A stretch of DNA of 64,000 nt, from the NCBI GenBank assembly GCA_014155875.1, contig JACEFZ010002133.1:549001-613000 (forward strand). Direction: 5' to 3'. A model generated the notes under the pieces. It searched no databases, was not told the origin of the DNA, and saw nothing but the letters and a program-made list of their open reading frames with translations. The translations under genes were made by a program, and so were the position numbers. Source of the DNA: Cepaea nemoralis. Taxonomy: Eukaryota > Mollusca > Gastropoda > Stylommatophora > Helicidae. Shown one piece after another: positions 11,025 through 22,194 of the stretch (the first letter of the stretch is position 1; every line of letters begins with the position of its first letter).

Positions 11025-14000
11025 GTAGGCTGTCAGCGTGTGTTTTGTATGCAAACAGTTCTCCTTACAACTTGGGCAGTTGCTGATAAACTGTTGACTT
11101 TCATTGGTTGGTACCTGCATGGGGTGGTGGGACTGGGGTGGTGTGGAAGAATCACCAATAGGGAGAGCTGGGAGATTCCAGTAAATCTGGAGGTGAGGAG
11201 AGGACATGGGTGCTGGATGGGACACACTGAGAAGGCCTTCAGGATTGTGGAAACAAACACTTCTTCGTCTGGACTCCACAGCTGACATGGTTGTGGAAGA
11301 CCTAAATATACAGGGAGAAGAGAAGACAGAAGTCAACTATATTGAGAGGACAAGGACAGAGCTGCAGGAGATAGGACCAGATAGGACAGCTGGGCATGAG
11401 TTGGTTAGGCCCCTGTGCCCCCTTTCCCCCCCCCCCTTCCTCCCTTGGGGGTTAAAGGGCTAAAGGAGAAACAGTTCTTCTGGAGTTGACTTCTCATCAG
11501 ACACATATGGCACAAACTGCTTGGAGAGGGCTGGTTGAGAGGCTATGGTGTCTGCCTCTGGCTCACAGTTATGGGGTTTGAGTCCCAGTACTTCACATGT
11601 TGCATTCAACCGACAATAGACAATCACTCAAATTCCTTGAAGCTTCTGCCATTTGTGTTTTAAAACCAGTGTTGTGCAGATAGAGAGACTCAATAGTGAA
11701 TCTGTGATTACCATGGGAATAATGAAGGCTACACATTTGAACAGTAGCAGTGACTATGCGTGTTACATATTTGAGCCTGAGAAGGGACTTACCTATTCAC
11801 TTCACATGATATCTAACTCTGCCGTACATACGTGATAAGATGCACTGAAGAATGCATGTTAAGATTGGAGCACTAATTGATGTTTCAAGTGCGAGTTCTT
11901 TGATCTGCTCAATCAGTTGATCAAGACTGAATTGGCCAGAATTTCCCAAATATATACCATATACAGTGCAAACTGCTTAAGGTGATCTCAGATGTGGGGA
12001 ATTTCTGATGTGAAGAACAATATTGTATTGTACGTTGTAAATGCATTACTGCATGCATGAACTCTTATCAGATGAATTTCTGATAAGAAGAACTATTTCT
12101 TGGGTTCCAGGTGAGTTTGCCTTTTTAGGTCTGCACTGTATACTGATTGTTTTGTCATTGACTATCAAAAGGACAGAAAGAACAAAATAGAACTGTTTCA
12201 CTTTTGTCATTGACTAACAAAGGACAGAAAGATCAAAATAGAACCGTTTCTGTTCTGTCATTGACTAACAAAGGGCAGAAAGATCAAAATAGAACTGTTT
12301 CAGTTTTGTCATTGGCTAACAAAGGACATAAAGAACAAAATAGAACTGTTTCAGTTTTGTCATTGACTAACAAAGAACAGAAAGAACAAAATAGAACCGT
12401 TTCAGTTTTGTCATTGACTAACAGGACAAAAAGAACAAAATAGAACTTTTTCAGTTTTGTCATTGACTAACAAAGGACAGAAAGAACAAAATAGAACTTT
12501 TTCAGTTTTGTCATTGAATAACAAAGGGCAGAAAGAACAAAATAGAACCGTTTCAGTCCGGGAAGGTTAATCCGGTCGACAAATGCCCGCAGAAGTCGGA
12601 TGTGTCGGCCTAATGGCGCAAGAACGCAGCTCTGCTGTCAACAGGCACAACGCAATCACGTCCGGAAACAAACTCCGGATGAGCGAAGAAGACGAAGAAG
12701 AACCGTTTCAGTTTTGTCATTGACTAACAAAGGACAGAAAGAACAAAATAGAACTGTTTGTCATTGACTAGCAAAGGAAAGAAGGAACAAAATATAACTC
12801 TTTCAGTTTTATCATTGACTAACAAAGAACAGAAAGAACAAAATAGAACCATTTCTGTTCTGTCTTTGACTAACAAAGGACAGAAAGATCAAAATAGAAC
12901 CATGTCATATGTTAGTACGAGGGTTATTGATATATATGAGAATGTTGTCTCTGGCAGGTCAACTTCATGTCGGCACAGATGGTGGCAGCACAGAACAAGA
13001 AGAATGATATTGGTTCACTAGGTGAGGCCTTTGTTTCTTCACTTGATCATTTTTATTAAAGTGATTCACTTTATGGGTTAATATCTGTGTTTGGTAGGTT
13101 CACCTAATAAGTGGATATCTGTGTTTGGTAGGTTCATTTCAGTGGAGGTAGGAGGGTTGAAGAGGGTGATGAAATGCAGCAACTGGAGGCAAGAGCTCGT
13201 CACCTGGCCCAGGAATCCCTTCAAGAGAAGGCACAAGCGGAGAAGAAGCTGTTGTTTGTCAGTGGGTCGACTTCATTGCACCCACTTTTATCCCATATGG
13301 GTCAGTTTCTTTCTGCAGAGTGACCGTCCAAAAGTGTCGCAGAGCACGGACTTCATAACTCCGATGATGAGCCCCGGGAGTCTCCAAGAAAGTTGCATTT
13401 GTGATCTGAGTGACAGAGCCCAAAAATGAACCCACAACCTTTGGAGTGCTTGGCAGATGGCTTAACCTCATAGACCACCCTACCTACATGCTTTGCGTTT
13501 CTTCTTCTTCTACTTCTTCTTTTTCTTCTTCTTCTTCTTCTTCTTCTTCTTCTGCTGCGTTCATCCGGAGTTTTTTTTCTTTTTTTGGACATTATTGCGT
13601 TGTGCCTGTTTACAGCAGAGCTGCGTTCTTGCGCCGTTAGGCCGACACATCAGACTTCTGTGGGCATTAGTTGACCAGGTTAACCTTCCCGGTGCTTTGC
13701 GTTTCAACATTTGGTAAAAATGCCAGCCTCCTGTCATGAGTGTTTGGAAATGTTACTTCCAGAATCTTCTTGTTCTTTAAAAGTTAACGCCCTAATGCAT
13801 TGGAAATGGTTACCTTGTCTGGGAACATATAATGCCATAGAAATCATGGTTTCTCCTGGAAATACGTCAAACTCCATGACATTGGTTTAATAAGGGGGTA
13901 GGAGGGTAACAGCTTCAGTGACCACAGCTGCTGATGGTGCCTGTTGGGTAACAGCTTCAGTGATCACAGCTGCTGATAATGCCTGTTGGGTAACAGCTTC

Positions 14001-17000
14001 AATGACCACAGCTGCTGATGATGCCTGTTGGGTAACAGCTTCAATGACCACAGCTCCTGATGGTGCCTTCAATGACCACAGCTGCTGATGGTGCCTTCAA
14101 TGACCACAGCTCCTGATGGTGCCTTCAGTGATCACAGCTCCTGATGATGCCTGTTGGGTAACAGCTTCAATGACCACAGCTCCTGATGGTGCCTTCAATG
14201 ACCACAGCTGCTGATGGTGCCTTCAATGACCACAGCTCCTGATGGTGCCTTCAGTGATCACAGCTCCTGATGATGCCTGTTGGGTAACAGCTTCAGTGAC
14301 CACAGCTGCTGATGATGCATGTTGGGTAACAGCTTCAATGATCACAGCTCCTGATGGTGCCTTCAATTACCACAGCTGCTGATGGTACCTGTTGGGTAAC
14401 AGCTTCAGTGATCACAGCTGCTGATGATGCCTGTTGGGTAACAGCTTCAATGACCACAGCTGCTGATGATGCCTGTTGGGTAACAGCTTCAATGACCACA
14501 GCTCCTGATGGTGCCTTCAATGACCACAGCTGCTGATGGTGCCTTCAATGACCACAGCTCCTGATGGTGCCTTCAGTGATCACAGCTCCTGATGGTGCCT
14601 GTTGGGTAACAGCTTCAGTGACCACAGCTCTTGATGGTGCCTGTAAGTGGTTTGTTGGCAGGTTGTAAATCCCCTGGAATACAGAGTGTTTAAGTCTGGT
14701 GCATGGACGCTCAGGTTGTCCATGCTTTGAAAAGGCCTGGCATCTATCCGGGGTGAGCCTGGTGTAGATATGTTTCTGCCGACCCTGTACCACAATACCA
14801 CCTTCACAGGGCCTGTGTTGCAGCCCTGTGCTTTCCTTCTCCAAGCTGTGAATCGCTGTGTATGCAAAACCGGTACTGCTGTGTCACATCTGTGAAGAGG
14901 TTATTTTAGGGTGAAAATAGATCACTGTTCTGCATATACAGACTCATTGAGGTTAAGCCCATAAACAGGCTGGTTGTGATTAGACCCACATATAAACTGG
15001 CTGTGATTTGACCCACTATAGACTGGCTGGGATTAGACCCACATATAGACTGGCTGGGATTAGACCCACATATAGACTGGCTGGGATTAGACCCACATAT
15101 AGACTGGCTGGGATTAGACCCACAAATAGACTGGCTGGGATTAGACCCACATATAGACTGGCTGGGATTAGACCCACATATAGACTGGCTGGGATTGGTC
15201 CCTCATATAGACTGGCTGGGATTAGACTAGATGGGTCAAGTCTCCTGCACAGGTTTCATGTACTTCATGGTCAACAGACTCCCACCCTGTGCCCATGGGG
15301 AGAGACTATACGTAAATAATGATATATGGCTATGTCCTGGAGCCTGGGTGTATGATGTGTTTCCTTTCTGGTCACCAGAAGAGGGAGATGAAATGCAGCA
15401 ACTGGAGGCCAGAGCTCGTCAGCTGGCCCAGGAATCTCTCCAAGAGAAAGCCCAGGCAGAGAAGAAGCTGTTGTTTGTCAGGTAGGATACATGTGTTTGT
15501 CGGGTAGGATACATGTGTTTGTCAGGTGGGATACACGTGTTTGTCAGGTGGGATAAACATGTTTGTCAGGTGGGATACACGGGTTTGTCAGGTGGGATAC
15601 ACGGGTTTGTCATGTAGGATACACGGGTTTGTCAGGTGAGATACACAGGTTTGTCAATTAGGATAGATGGGTTTGTCAGGTGGGATGCGTGGGTTTGTCG
15701 GGTAGGATACATGGGTTTTTAATGTAGGATACGTGAGTTTGTCAGGTAGGATGCGTGGGTTTGTCGGGTAGGATACATGGCTTTGTTGGGTAGGATACAT
15801 GTGTTTGTTTGTCAGGTAGGATACATGTGTTTGTCCGGTAGGATACATGAGTTTGTTTGTCAGGTATGATACATGTGTTTGTCAGGTAGGATACACATTT
15901 TTGTCAGGTAGGATACATGTGTTTGTCCGGTAGTATACATGGGTTTGTCCGGTACATTACATTATACAGATATCTTCTTGCACATTACATTATACAGACA
16001 TCTTGTTGCTTACTACATAATACAGACTTGTTGCACATTACATTATACAGACATCTTGTTGCACATTACATTATACAGACATCTTGTTGCACATTACATT
16101 ATACAGACATCTTGTTGCACATTACATTATACAGACATCTGGATGCACATTACATTATACAGACATCTTGTTGCTCATTACATTATACAGACATCTGGAT
16201 GCACATTACATTATACAGACATCTTGTTGCTTATTACATAATACAGACTTGCTGCACATTACATAATACAGACTTGCTGCACATTACATAATACAGACTT
16301 GCTGCACATTACATTACACAGACTTGTTGCATATTACATTATACAGAGACTTTGTCGCACATTACATTATACAGACATCTTGTTGCACATTACATTATAC
16401 AGACATCTTGTTACACATTACATTATACAGACATATTGTTGCACATTACATTATACAGACATCTTGTTGCACATTACATTATACAGACAACCTGTTGCAC
16501 ATTACATTATACAGACATCTTATTGCACATTACATTATACCAAACATCTTGTTGCAAATTACATTATACCAAATATCTTGCTGCACATTACATTATACAG
16601 ACATCTTGTTGCTTATTACATAATACAGACTTGCTGCACATTACATAATACAGACTTGCTGCACATTACATAATACAGACTTGCTGCACATTACATTACA
16701 CAGACTTGTTGCATATTACATTATACAGAGACTTTGTCACACATTACATTATACAGACATCTTGTTGCACATTACATTATACAGACATCTTGTTACACAT
16801 TACATTATACAGACATATTGTTGCACATTACATTATACAGACATCTTGTTGCACATTACATTATACAGACAACCTGTTGCACATTACATTATACAGACAT
16901 CTTATTGCACATTACATTATACCAAACATCTTGTTGCAAATTACATTATACCAAATATCTTGCTGCACATTACATTATACAAAAATCATGTTCAAACACA

Positions 17001-20000
17001 TACTACAAACATCTTGTTACAAATGCATACACAGACATCTTTTTACAAACACATACTACCAAATTCTTGTTACAAACACATACTACAGAAAATTGTTACA
17101 AACACATTACAAATATCGTGTTGCAAATACATCTTACAAACATTTAGTACAAACACATACTACCAACCTCTTGTTACAAATACATACTTCACACATCATG
17201 TTGCAAATGTATGTCAAAAATATTGTTGCGTATAAACCCGTACTGACTTGTATACATTATGTCTGTACAGAGGCAGCAACACACAAGACGAGCTGGGTGA
17301 CCTTACCAAGACAAACAACCCTGAAGAAATCAACATTGATGATGATGAAGATGAATCTGATGACGATGAAGAAGTGGAAGGTAATAGTTATTAATAGCTA
17401 CCAGAACAGCAGGGTTCGAACTGTCACTCTTCTGTTGAATGGATTAATGATATCAAGATCTATTGTATTATTGTTTTGTATTATTAGTATAAAATGGTAT
17501 TCCTCTAAGAGAGTCTGGGAGAACAGGAAGCTTACTGTCAGAACAAAAGTCCTGGTCGATCAAGCCTATGTCCTTAATACTCTTTTTTTATGGCAGTGAA
17601 GCCTGGTTTAAACAGCTCTCATATGCGGTATTAAGTATATACTTGGTATTAAGTGGCAAGACAAAATCACAGATACTGAAGTATTGGAAAGATCAGGTTG
17701 TGTGACAGTTTGTTCCATGATGTGTATTCCTAGACTTTGATGGATAGTACATATTCATAATCATCGAGTGCCGTGCCAAGAGGCATGGGCGGTCATCTTT
17801 TGCCATCTCACATGGTCACCAGAGTCTCGAATCAGGTCTGTGTTCCTGTCCCGACCACATCATGCTGCCAAACCATCATATTTATTGCTCTGTCTTCCTC
17901 TTGCTCTCTTCCTATCAAGCTCGCCAGTTGTCACTAAATTTTCAAGTCCAATTCTCCTCACAACATGTCCAAAAAATCTTGACTGTCTGCATCTAATTTC
18001 TCGAATCAATCTCCATTTTTCATTTGCCTCCTGAAGGGCTGTCTCATTTGATATTTTGTCTGTCCATGGTATTCTTTGCATTTTTCTCAAAAACCACATT
18101 TCCACCATCATTAGATGTTTCTCAGATTGTCTGTTAATTGTCCATGTATCATACATATGGGTTCTATATAGCACTTCAACACTATTTTTCTCACTGCATT
18201 TGACAACTTTTTGTTGGTAAGCATGTTTTCCATTTTGCAGAAGGCCATCTTTGCCATGGCAATTCTTGATCTAATCTCTGCAAGGCATCTTCCATCAGAT
18301 ATTACGACTGTTCCGGGATAGTAACACCGATTCACCTGCTTAAAAATATTTCCATTCACTTGGATGTTACATTGTGGTATTTCTTTCTTCTTGGAGACGA
18401 CCATGATCTCTGTTTTCTTACAATTCAATTCTTCTACTTCTTCTTCGTTCATCCGGAGTTTTTTTCCGGACGTGATTGCGTTGTGCCTGTTTACAGCAGA
18501 GCTGCGTTCTTGCGCCGTTAGGCCGACACATCTGACTGCTGCGGGCATTTGTTGACCGGGTTAACCTTCCCAGGACAATTCAATTCTAAACCTAATTTCT
18601 CACTGTGTATAATAACTGCATCCACCAAATGTAGATCCTGCTCTTTGTCAAAATCAATACTGTATCTTCCGCATATCTTATGTTATTGATGTTTTGTCCT
18701 CTGAATACAACTCCTTTCATATCCTCTAAATTCTTATAATATTTTCACTATAGAGGGAGAACAGATCAGGAGACATTACACATCCCTGTCCCACATCTCT
18801 CCAGACAGGCTGGCATTGACCCACTTCATTATCAATTTTTATGGCAGCTGCTTGTTTCCAGTAGGATCTAGGATCTTTTCCATCCAATTGGAGGTCTGCC
18901 AGCATTTTCATCATATCAGTATGTCTTACTCTATCGAAAGCTTTCATGTAATCAATGTAGCAAAAGATGAAGGTCTGTATTGACTTCTATTGAATGCTCT
19001 ATTATTGTTCTCAGCAAATAAACTTATTTGTTGTACCTTTGCCTTCTACAAACCCACACTGTTCTTTGCCCATTTCTGGTTTTATTTTCTAACCCTGTAC
19101 ATGATGATCCTTAGTAATATCTTTGTGATGTGACTCATTATGCTGATTGTTCGATGTTGATCACATTCCAAGACTCCTGACTTTCGGAATTATAATACGC
19201 AATGATTTACATAAGTCAATGAGAATATCATCAGTATCATATATATGGTGATAGAATACCAAAGGACATCTTTTTTGTATGTGTGGTGAATTACAGATGG
19301 TTAACAGATCTTGAGGTTGGCCTCTACCACGGTACAAAGAAATGTGTAAGTAGGACATGATTGATCCAGACATTGATATTGCACCTTGGGAGCAAGTCGC
19401 TGCATTCACATTGCTTGGAGGGAAAAGATCAAGAATGAAATAAAGACAAAGGAGAAAATGATTGCTGATAGGTCACACACTGAGCGTGTGAGACGTCAGA
19501 TGGTGCATAAAACAGGTGCTCTGTGTATGATCTTGTAAGTTTCAGTTATGGTGTAATTACTTATTGCCATCTCTCCATCATCCTACAGTTATGGTGTAAT
19601 TACTTATTGCCATCTCTCCATCATCCTACAGTTATGGTGTAATTACTTATTGCCATATCTCCATCATCCTACAGTTATGGTGTAATTACTTATTGCCATA
19701 TCTCCATCATCCTACAGTTATGGTGTAATTACTTATTGCCATATCTCCATCATCCTACAGTTATGGTGTAATTACTTATTGCCATCTCTCCATCATCCTA
19801 CAGTTATGGTGTAATTACTTATTGCCATATCTCCATCATCCTACAGTTATGGTGTAATTACTTATTGCCATATCTCCATCATCCTACAGTTATGGTGTAA
19901 TTACTTATTGCCATATCTCCATCATCCTACAGTTATGATGTAATTACTTATTGTCATCTCTCCGTCATCCTACAGTTATGATGTAATTATTTAATGTCAT

Positions 20001-20107
20001 CTCTCCGTCATCCTACAGAGCTTGAAGTCCAGCAGCAGAATGTTCCATCTCAGGTGTTTGGTGGCCTGCAACACAATCAGGATGATGATGACGACGACGA
20101 TGATTGA
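10908..20107 (+). CDS. XAB2: SYF1/XAB2 pre-mRNA splicing factor, C-terminal five exons
   Basis: Spliced exons 10908-11024, 12958-13021, 15379-15481, 17271-17380 and 20019-20107 give about 161 C-terminal residues in one frame with matching intron phases (0, 1, 2, 1). The protein is the HAT/TPR-repeat SYF1 subunit of the Prp19-related (intron-binding) complex, acting in nuclear splicing and in transcription-coupled DNA repair. Key matches: [16 protein letters not shown] followed by [16 protein letters not shown], the VNFMSAQM segment, LLFVRG before an acidic stretch, and a [12 protein letters not shown] end. The tail is eight aspartates. N-terminal exons must lie left of the window, beyond the LTR element. 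All introns are repeat-filled. Identification rests on recalled family sequence. Confidence 0.92.
11025..12149 (+). other. SYF1 intron, mostly unrecognised
   Basis: No exon seen. A short stretch near 11520-11610 (ggttgagaggctatggtgtc, then gagtcccagtacttc) looks like a weak tRNA-type SINE-V head. Confidence 0.4.
12150..12905. repeat. 51-bp minisatellite, about 13 units
   Basis: Unit cattgactaacaaaggacag-aaagaacaaaatagaaccgt-ttcagttttgt. Because 51 is a multiple of three, it stays open and reads [17 protein letters not shown] on the + strand, but it lies within a SYF1 intron. Interrupted by SINE-I copy 2. Confidence 0.93.
12558..12698 (+). mobile_element. SINE-I copy 2
   Basis: 141 bp, GAA-rich end, inserted in the 51-bp array. 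Duplicated target AGAACCGTTTCAGT at 12544-12557 and 12699-12712. That string occurs once per array unit, so the doubling is a target duplication. Confidence 0.9.
12958..13021 (+). CDS. XAB2: SYF1 exon b
   Basis: Acceptor tctggcag before GTCAAC and donor TTCACTAG|gtgagg. 64 nt, phase 0 to 1. Encodes [20 protein letters not shown], the helix after the last repeat. Confidence 0.9.
13160..13262 (+). pseudogene. Second copy of SYF1 exon c (possible alternative exon)
   Basis: About 91% identical to the exon at 15379-15481 over its whole 103 nt, and no further. I count nine differences, eight of them synonymous and one Gln to His, so both copies look as if they were kept as coding sequence. The standard acceptor (cag) and donor (gtagg) at the original edges are lost. 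In-phase alternatives exist: gtggag|GTAGGAGG upstream, and donor AGTGG|gtcgac downstream, which enters the SINE-II copy. With these it would read in frame from exon b to exon d. Using both copies together would break the frame. It is either a mutually exclusive exon or a recently lost one. Confidence 0.8.
13264..13488 (-). mobile_element. SINE-II copy 1
   Basis: tRNA-type SINE whose head lies at the high coordinate. It aligns with 42909-43125, 47467-47700 and 51436-51640. Its tail abuts the duplicated SYF1 exon. Confidence 0.75.
13502..13692 (-). mobile_element. SINE-I copy 3
   Basis: Expanded tail (TTC repeats plus T run). Duplicated target TGCTTTGCGTTTC at 13489-13501 and 13693-13705. Confidence 0.9.
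13895..14640. repeat. Minisatellite of mixed 42- and 28-bp units
   Basis: Units built on gaccacagctgctgatggtg, either followed by cctgttgggtaacagcttca or by ccttcaat. Long and short forms alternate, giving a higher-order pattern. Confidence 0.92.
14641..14964. other. SYF1 intron, nothing recognised
   Basis: Unique-looking sequence with no supported feature. Confidence 0.5.
14965..15232. repeat. 27-bp minisatellite
   Basis: Unit gactggctgggattagaccc-acatata, about 9 copies, in a SYF1 intron. Confidence 0.93.
15379..15481 (+). CDS. XAB2: SYF1 exon c
   Basis: Acceptor tggtcaccag and donor GTCAG|gtagga. 103 nt, phase 1 to 2. Encodes [20 protein letters not shown] and a lysine-rich helix ending LLFV, a predicted coiled coil. 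A second, diverged copy lies at 13160-13262. Confidence 0.92.
15482..15950. repeat. 22-bp minisatellite starting at the splice donor
   Basis: Unit ggtaggatacatgtgtttgt-ca, about 20 degenerate copies. The first unit begins with the exon c donor itself (cag|gtaggatac), so the 5' splice site has been multiplied: many units contain gtcag-gta. Confidence 0.9.
15951..17230. repeat. 28-bp minisatellite with a 382-bp higher-order duplication
   Basis: Unit acattacattatacagacat-cttgttgc, about 40 copies. 16299-16680 is repeated almost exactly from 16681. Units degenerate after about 16990. Open frames across it (for example 16706-17599) are repeat artefacts. Confidence 0.93.
17271..17380 (+). CDS. XAB2: SYF1 exon d (acidic stretch)
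   Basis: Acceptor gtctgtacag and donor GTGGAAG|gtaata. 110 nt, phase 2 to 1. Encodes [20 protein letters not shown] then a [12 protein letters not shown] run. Confidence 0.9.
17500..17764 (+). mobile_element. LINE-G copy 1, left part
   Basis: Matches 56500-56770 ([28 protein letters not shown]) with frame breaks. The rest resumes at 19235, so LINE-B inserted into it. Confidence 0.8.
17765..19230 (-). mobile_element. LINE-B copy 1, minus strand, degraded
   Basis: On the minus strand it carries the RT block [26 protein letters not shown], then NYLG-type and C-terminal [12 protein letters not shown] to FFGHVVRR. It is full of stops and frameshifts. SINE-I copy 4 sits inside at 18433-18574. It matches the 54378-56199 copy. 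Confidence 0.85.
18433..18574 (-). mobile_element. SINE-I copy 4
   Basis: Inserted in LINE-B copy 1. Duplicated target ACAATTCAATTCT at 18420-18432 and 18575-18587. Confidence 0.92.
19235..19520 (+). mobile_element. LINE-G copy 1, right part
   Basis: Continues 17500-17764: RIPKDIF-like, then the tail after CKRDMID-like sequence corresponding to 56790-56940. The 3' region runs to about 19520. Confidence 0.75.
19551..20018. repeat. 43-bp array ending exactly at the last SYF1 3' splice site
   Basis: About 11 units of ttatggtgtaattacttatt-gccatctctccatcatccta-cag. The real acceptor (tcctacag|AGCTTG) is the end of the last unit, so every unit carries a pyrimidine-rich tract plus CAG. Splicing to an upstream unit would add GTT ATG GTG (or ATG ATG) and then an in-frame TAA. 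Confidence 0.93.
20019..20107 (+). CDS. XAB2: SYF1 terminal exon
   Basis: Phase 1 start. Encodes [21 protein letters not shown] and eight Asp, with stop TGA at 20105-20107. The EQQ-VP-VFG block is the SYF1/XAB2 C-terminal signature. Confidence 0.93.
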
Positions 20108-20245
20108 CACCATCAAACTCAGCCTTGTCTTGTTTAGTTTTTTGCCTTGTTGCAATGACTTCTCATAAGCATTTCCTACTGAATGATTGTACCCACTGAA
20201 AGTTCATTTGTTTTTGAATGAGAATAAACGTGATTTTGTACAGTA
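20108..20245 (+). terminator. SYF1 3' UTR with poly(A) signal
   Basis: AATAAA at 20223-20228, 116 nt after the stop, followed by a GT-rich stretch (gtgattttgtac). The expected cleavage is near 20240-20250. Confidence 0.75.
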
Positions 20246-20499
20246 ACAGTCTTCGGATGATTCTCTACTCTGACTTAGAATTTGATTGCTTGGTGAGGTC
20301 ATTTATGTAATAGTACGGTTTGCCATTACCATCAGAAGTCAGGTCATTGAAAATGTCATAGAATTTTATTATCTTGACTCGATTATTAACTTCTCCTTCA
20401 TTTACTTTAGTGAAATGTTGGGAGGGTCGTAAAGATCTATTATGTGCTATTTCTAATGCTTTTATTAAGTTGGTATTAATTTCAGGTCTTTATCAAGAT

Positions 20500-20990
20500 A
20501 TAACTGAGCTACCATATGACAGTAGAGGGTACTACCTTCTTTCCTGTTAGCCTCGAATATTGGGCGGCGCTCACCAAACTCGACGCCCCACATTGTGCCA
20601 ACAGCTTCAGCGGAGGAGTACAATTGGGAGGGTACAAGCCTTACCTAGTGCGAGGAAATGCAACCCAAAGACTAAATGTCAGGGCAGACCAGGTACTAAG
20701 CCTTGGTCAGTAACTGGTCTAGGATGGAAGCTCCGATAGGCGGAAGTTTGCTTTGCTGATCTGGCAGCTTCTGCAGCTTGTCTTGTTCCAGGTGTATTGG
20801 TGTTACCTTTTCTCTGGAGTAAACTAGACAGGACGAGAGAGGGACCATGCTGCATGGGCAACACATAGTCTCTAAATTCAGCCCAGGCTTTGTGTTATGG
20901 AGAGATAACCCAATTTTACAAGCTATCGCCTGTCAAGGTTGCAAGGTGCCAATCAGTCTGTCAGTCATTCATTCCTGTAAAGTTGTTCTT
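20500..20990 (+). repeat. Dispersed repeat D, copy 1
   Basis: Matches the reverse complement of about 46900-47400 over several hundred bases (ctaaatgtcagggcagacca, gataggcggaagtt, gcccaggctttgtgttatgg). No protein is recognised. It looks like the 3' part of a LINE. Confidence 0.75.
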
Positions 20991-21199
20991 GATACCATCA
21001 CTTCATCTTTTATGTAGTCTCCTTGGTCTGCATCCATCATATTTCTTCAATGTGGCAGATGGTACCTCTTCATTGTGGCAGATGGTACCAGGGCATTCTT
21101 GTGAGATGTCCAAACCATTTAATCCATTATTAAACAGATGGGAAAAATCTTACAAGGATGGATCATTACAACTACTTTGACTAGTCATAACAACAGACA

Positions 21200-21795
21200 G
21201 AAGAAACTTTGTAGAAATTAGAACAAGAATTTCAATGGAAAGGTTGATTTTTGCTTGTTGTGACACACCAATAAAAAGCTGTCAATTGCTATGACTAGAA
21301 TAATGTTAAATAAAGTTGATTTTATTTGATTAAACTAGTACATAAAGTCTATAATCCTGTATGCATGTGAGACCTGAGCAATAAGCAGACAAGCTGAGAA
21401 ACAGCTGATGCAACAAAAATGGGATTTCTGAAGAAACTGCAAAGAATACCATGTACAGACAGAAAAACTAATGTGGGAGTATTTTAGAAGATGCATATGA
21501 AAACCGTAAATTGATTACAAAAATTATACACAGTTAATAAATTTGAAATATCGATACATGAAACCCATAAGCGGGCACTTTCCCACTGTTTATACTTCAT
21601 CTCAACACCGCATGGTACAAGAGGAACATGATCAGATGAGATGAATAAATTTGAAAATTTTGTGACAGTTGGCAAACTTGATGGTGAAAAAGCAAGAGGA
21701 AGACAAAAAGAGATAAATACTTGGATAGCTTAGCCATATGGCATAATCGAAACGAGAACACAGATCTGTGGAATAACATCAAAAAGTGAGACACA
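21200..21795 (+). mobile_element. LINE-B copy 2, strongly decayed
   Basis: Recognisable GTAATCATGTGAGACC-type and AAGTACTTGGATGGC-like blocks of the LINE-B 3' end with many lesions. A 95-bp piece of LINE-F is inserted at 21549-21643. Confidence 0.7.
21549..21643 (-). mobile_element. LINE-F 3' fragment in LINE-B copy 2
   Basis: Minus orientation. Shares gaacatgat-rich and cccataagcgggcact-type sequence with 22200-22310 and 40930-41040. Duplicated target AATAAATTTGAAA at 21536-21548 and 21644-21656. Confidence 0.8.
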
Positions 21796-22194
21796 ATGAT
21801 ACATGTAATTGGCAGTGTTTCACGCTTGGCTGCATTTGTAATTGTGACATGTTAGAACCAGCGTTAAGTTAGAGTGGCAAGTCTGGCACTGTTGCCCCAC
21901 TGCTGTGTATGCACTTTGTAATAGTAGAGTGTCTTGTGTGTTCCAGTGACCCCAAGAGCTATGCTGATGGTATCACAATCACTGGTAGGACCTAACATGT
22001 CAGACAAGTCAAGGGGCGGGCAACAGGTGAAGAGAGACACAAACCTGCAGCCATGTAGGTAGACTGAAGGTAGTCAAAGACTAGAAAAAACAAGCCTGAA
22101 AAAATGCTTGTTGAAGTATGTGCTGAGCACAGGCTTGACAAAACAATTCACCAAATGATGTCAGACTTGAGATAGCATGCACCTTTCTTCTGGT
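21796..22194. other. No recognised feature
   Basis: About 400 bp of unique-looking sequence. I see no exon, RNA or repeat in it. Confidence 0.5.

Noticed and set aside
12204..12443. 17-residue repeat protein (SLTNKGQK units)
   Set aside because: It is produced by a 51-bp intronic minisatellite and has no start context or splice support.
13353..13592. Arginine-rich ORF on the minus strand
   Set aside because: Translation of the GAA/TTC tail of SINE-I copy 3.
16706..17599. 297-codon open frame
   Set aside because: It is a run through the 28-bp minisatellite that then crosses a SYF1 exon in the wrong frame. No protein signal.
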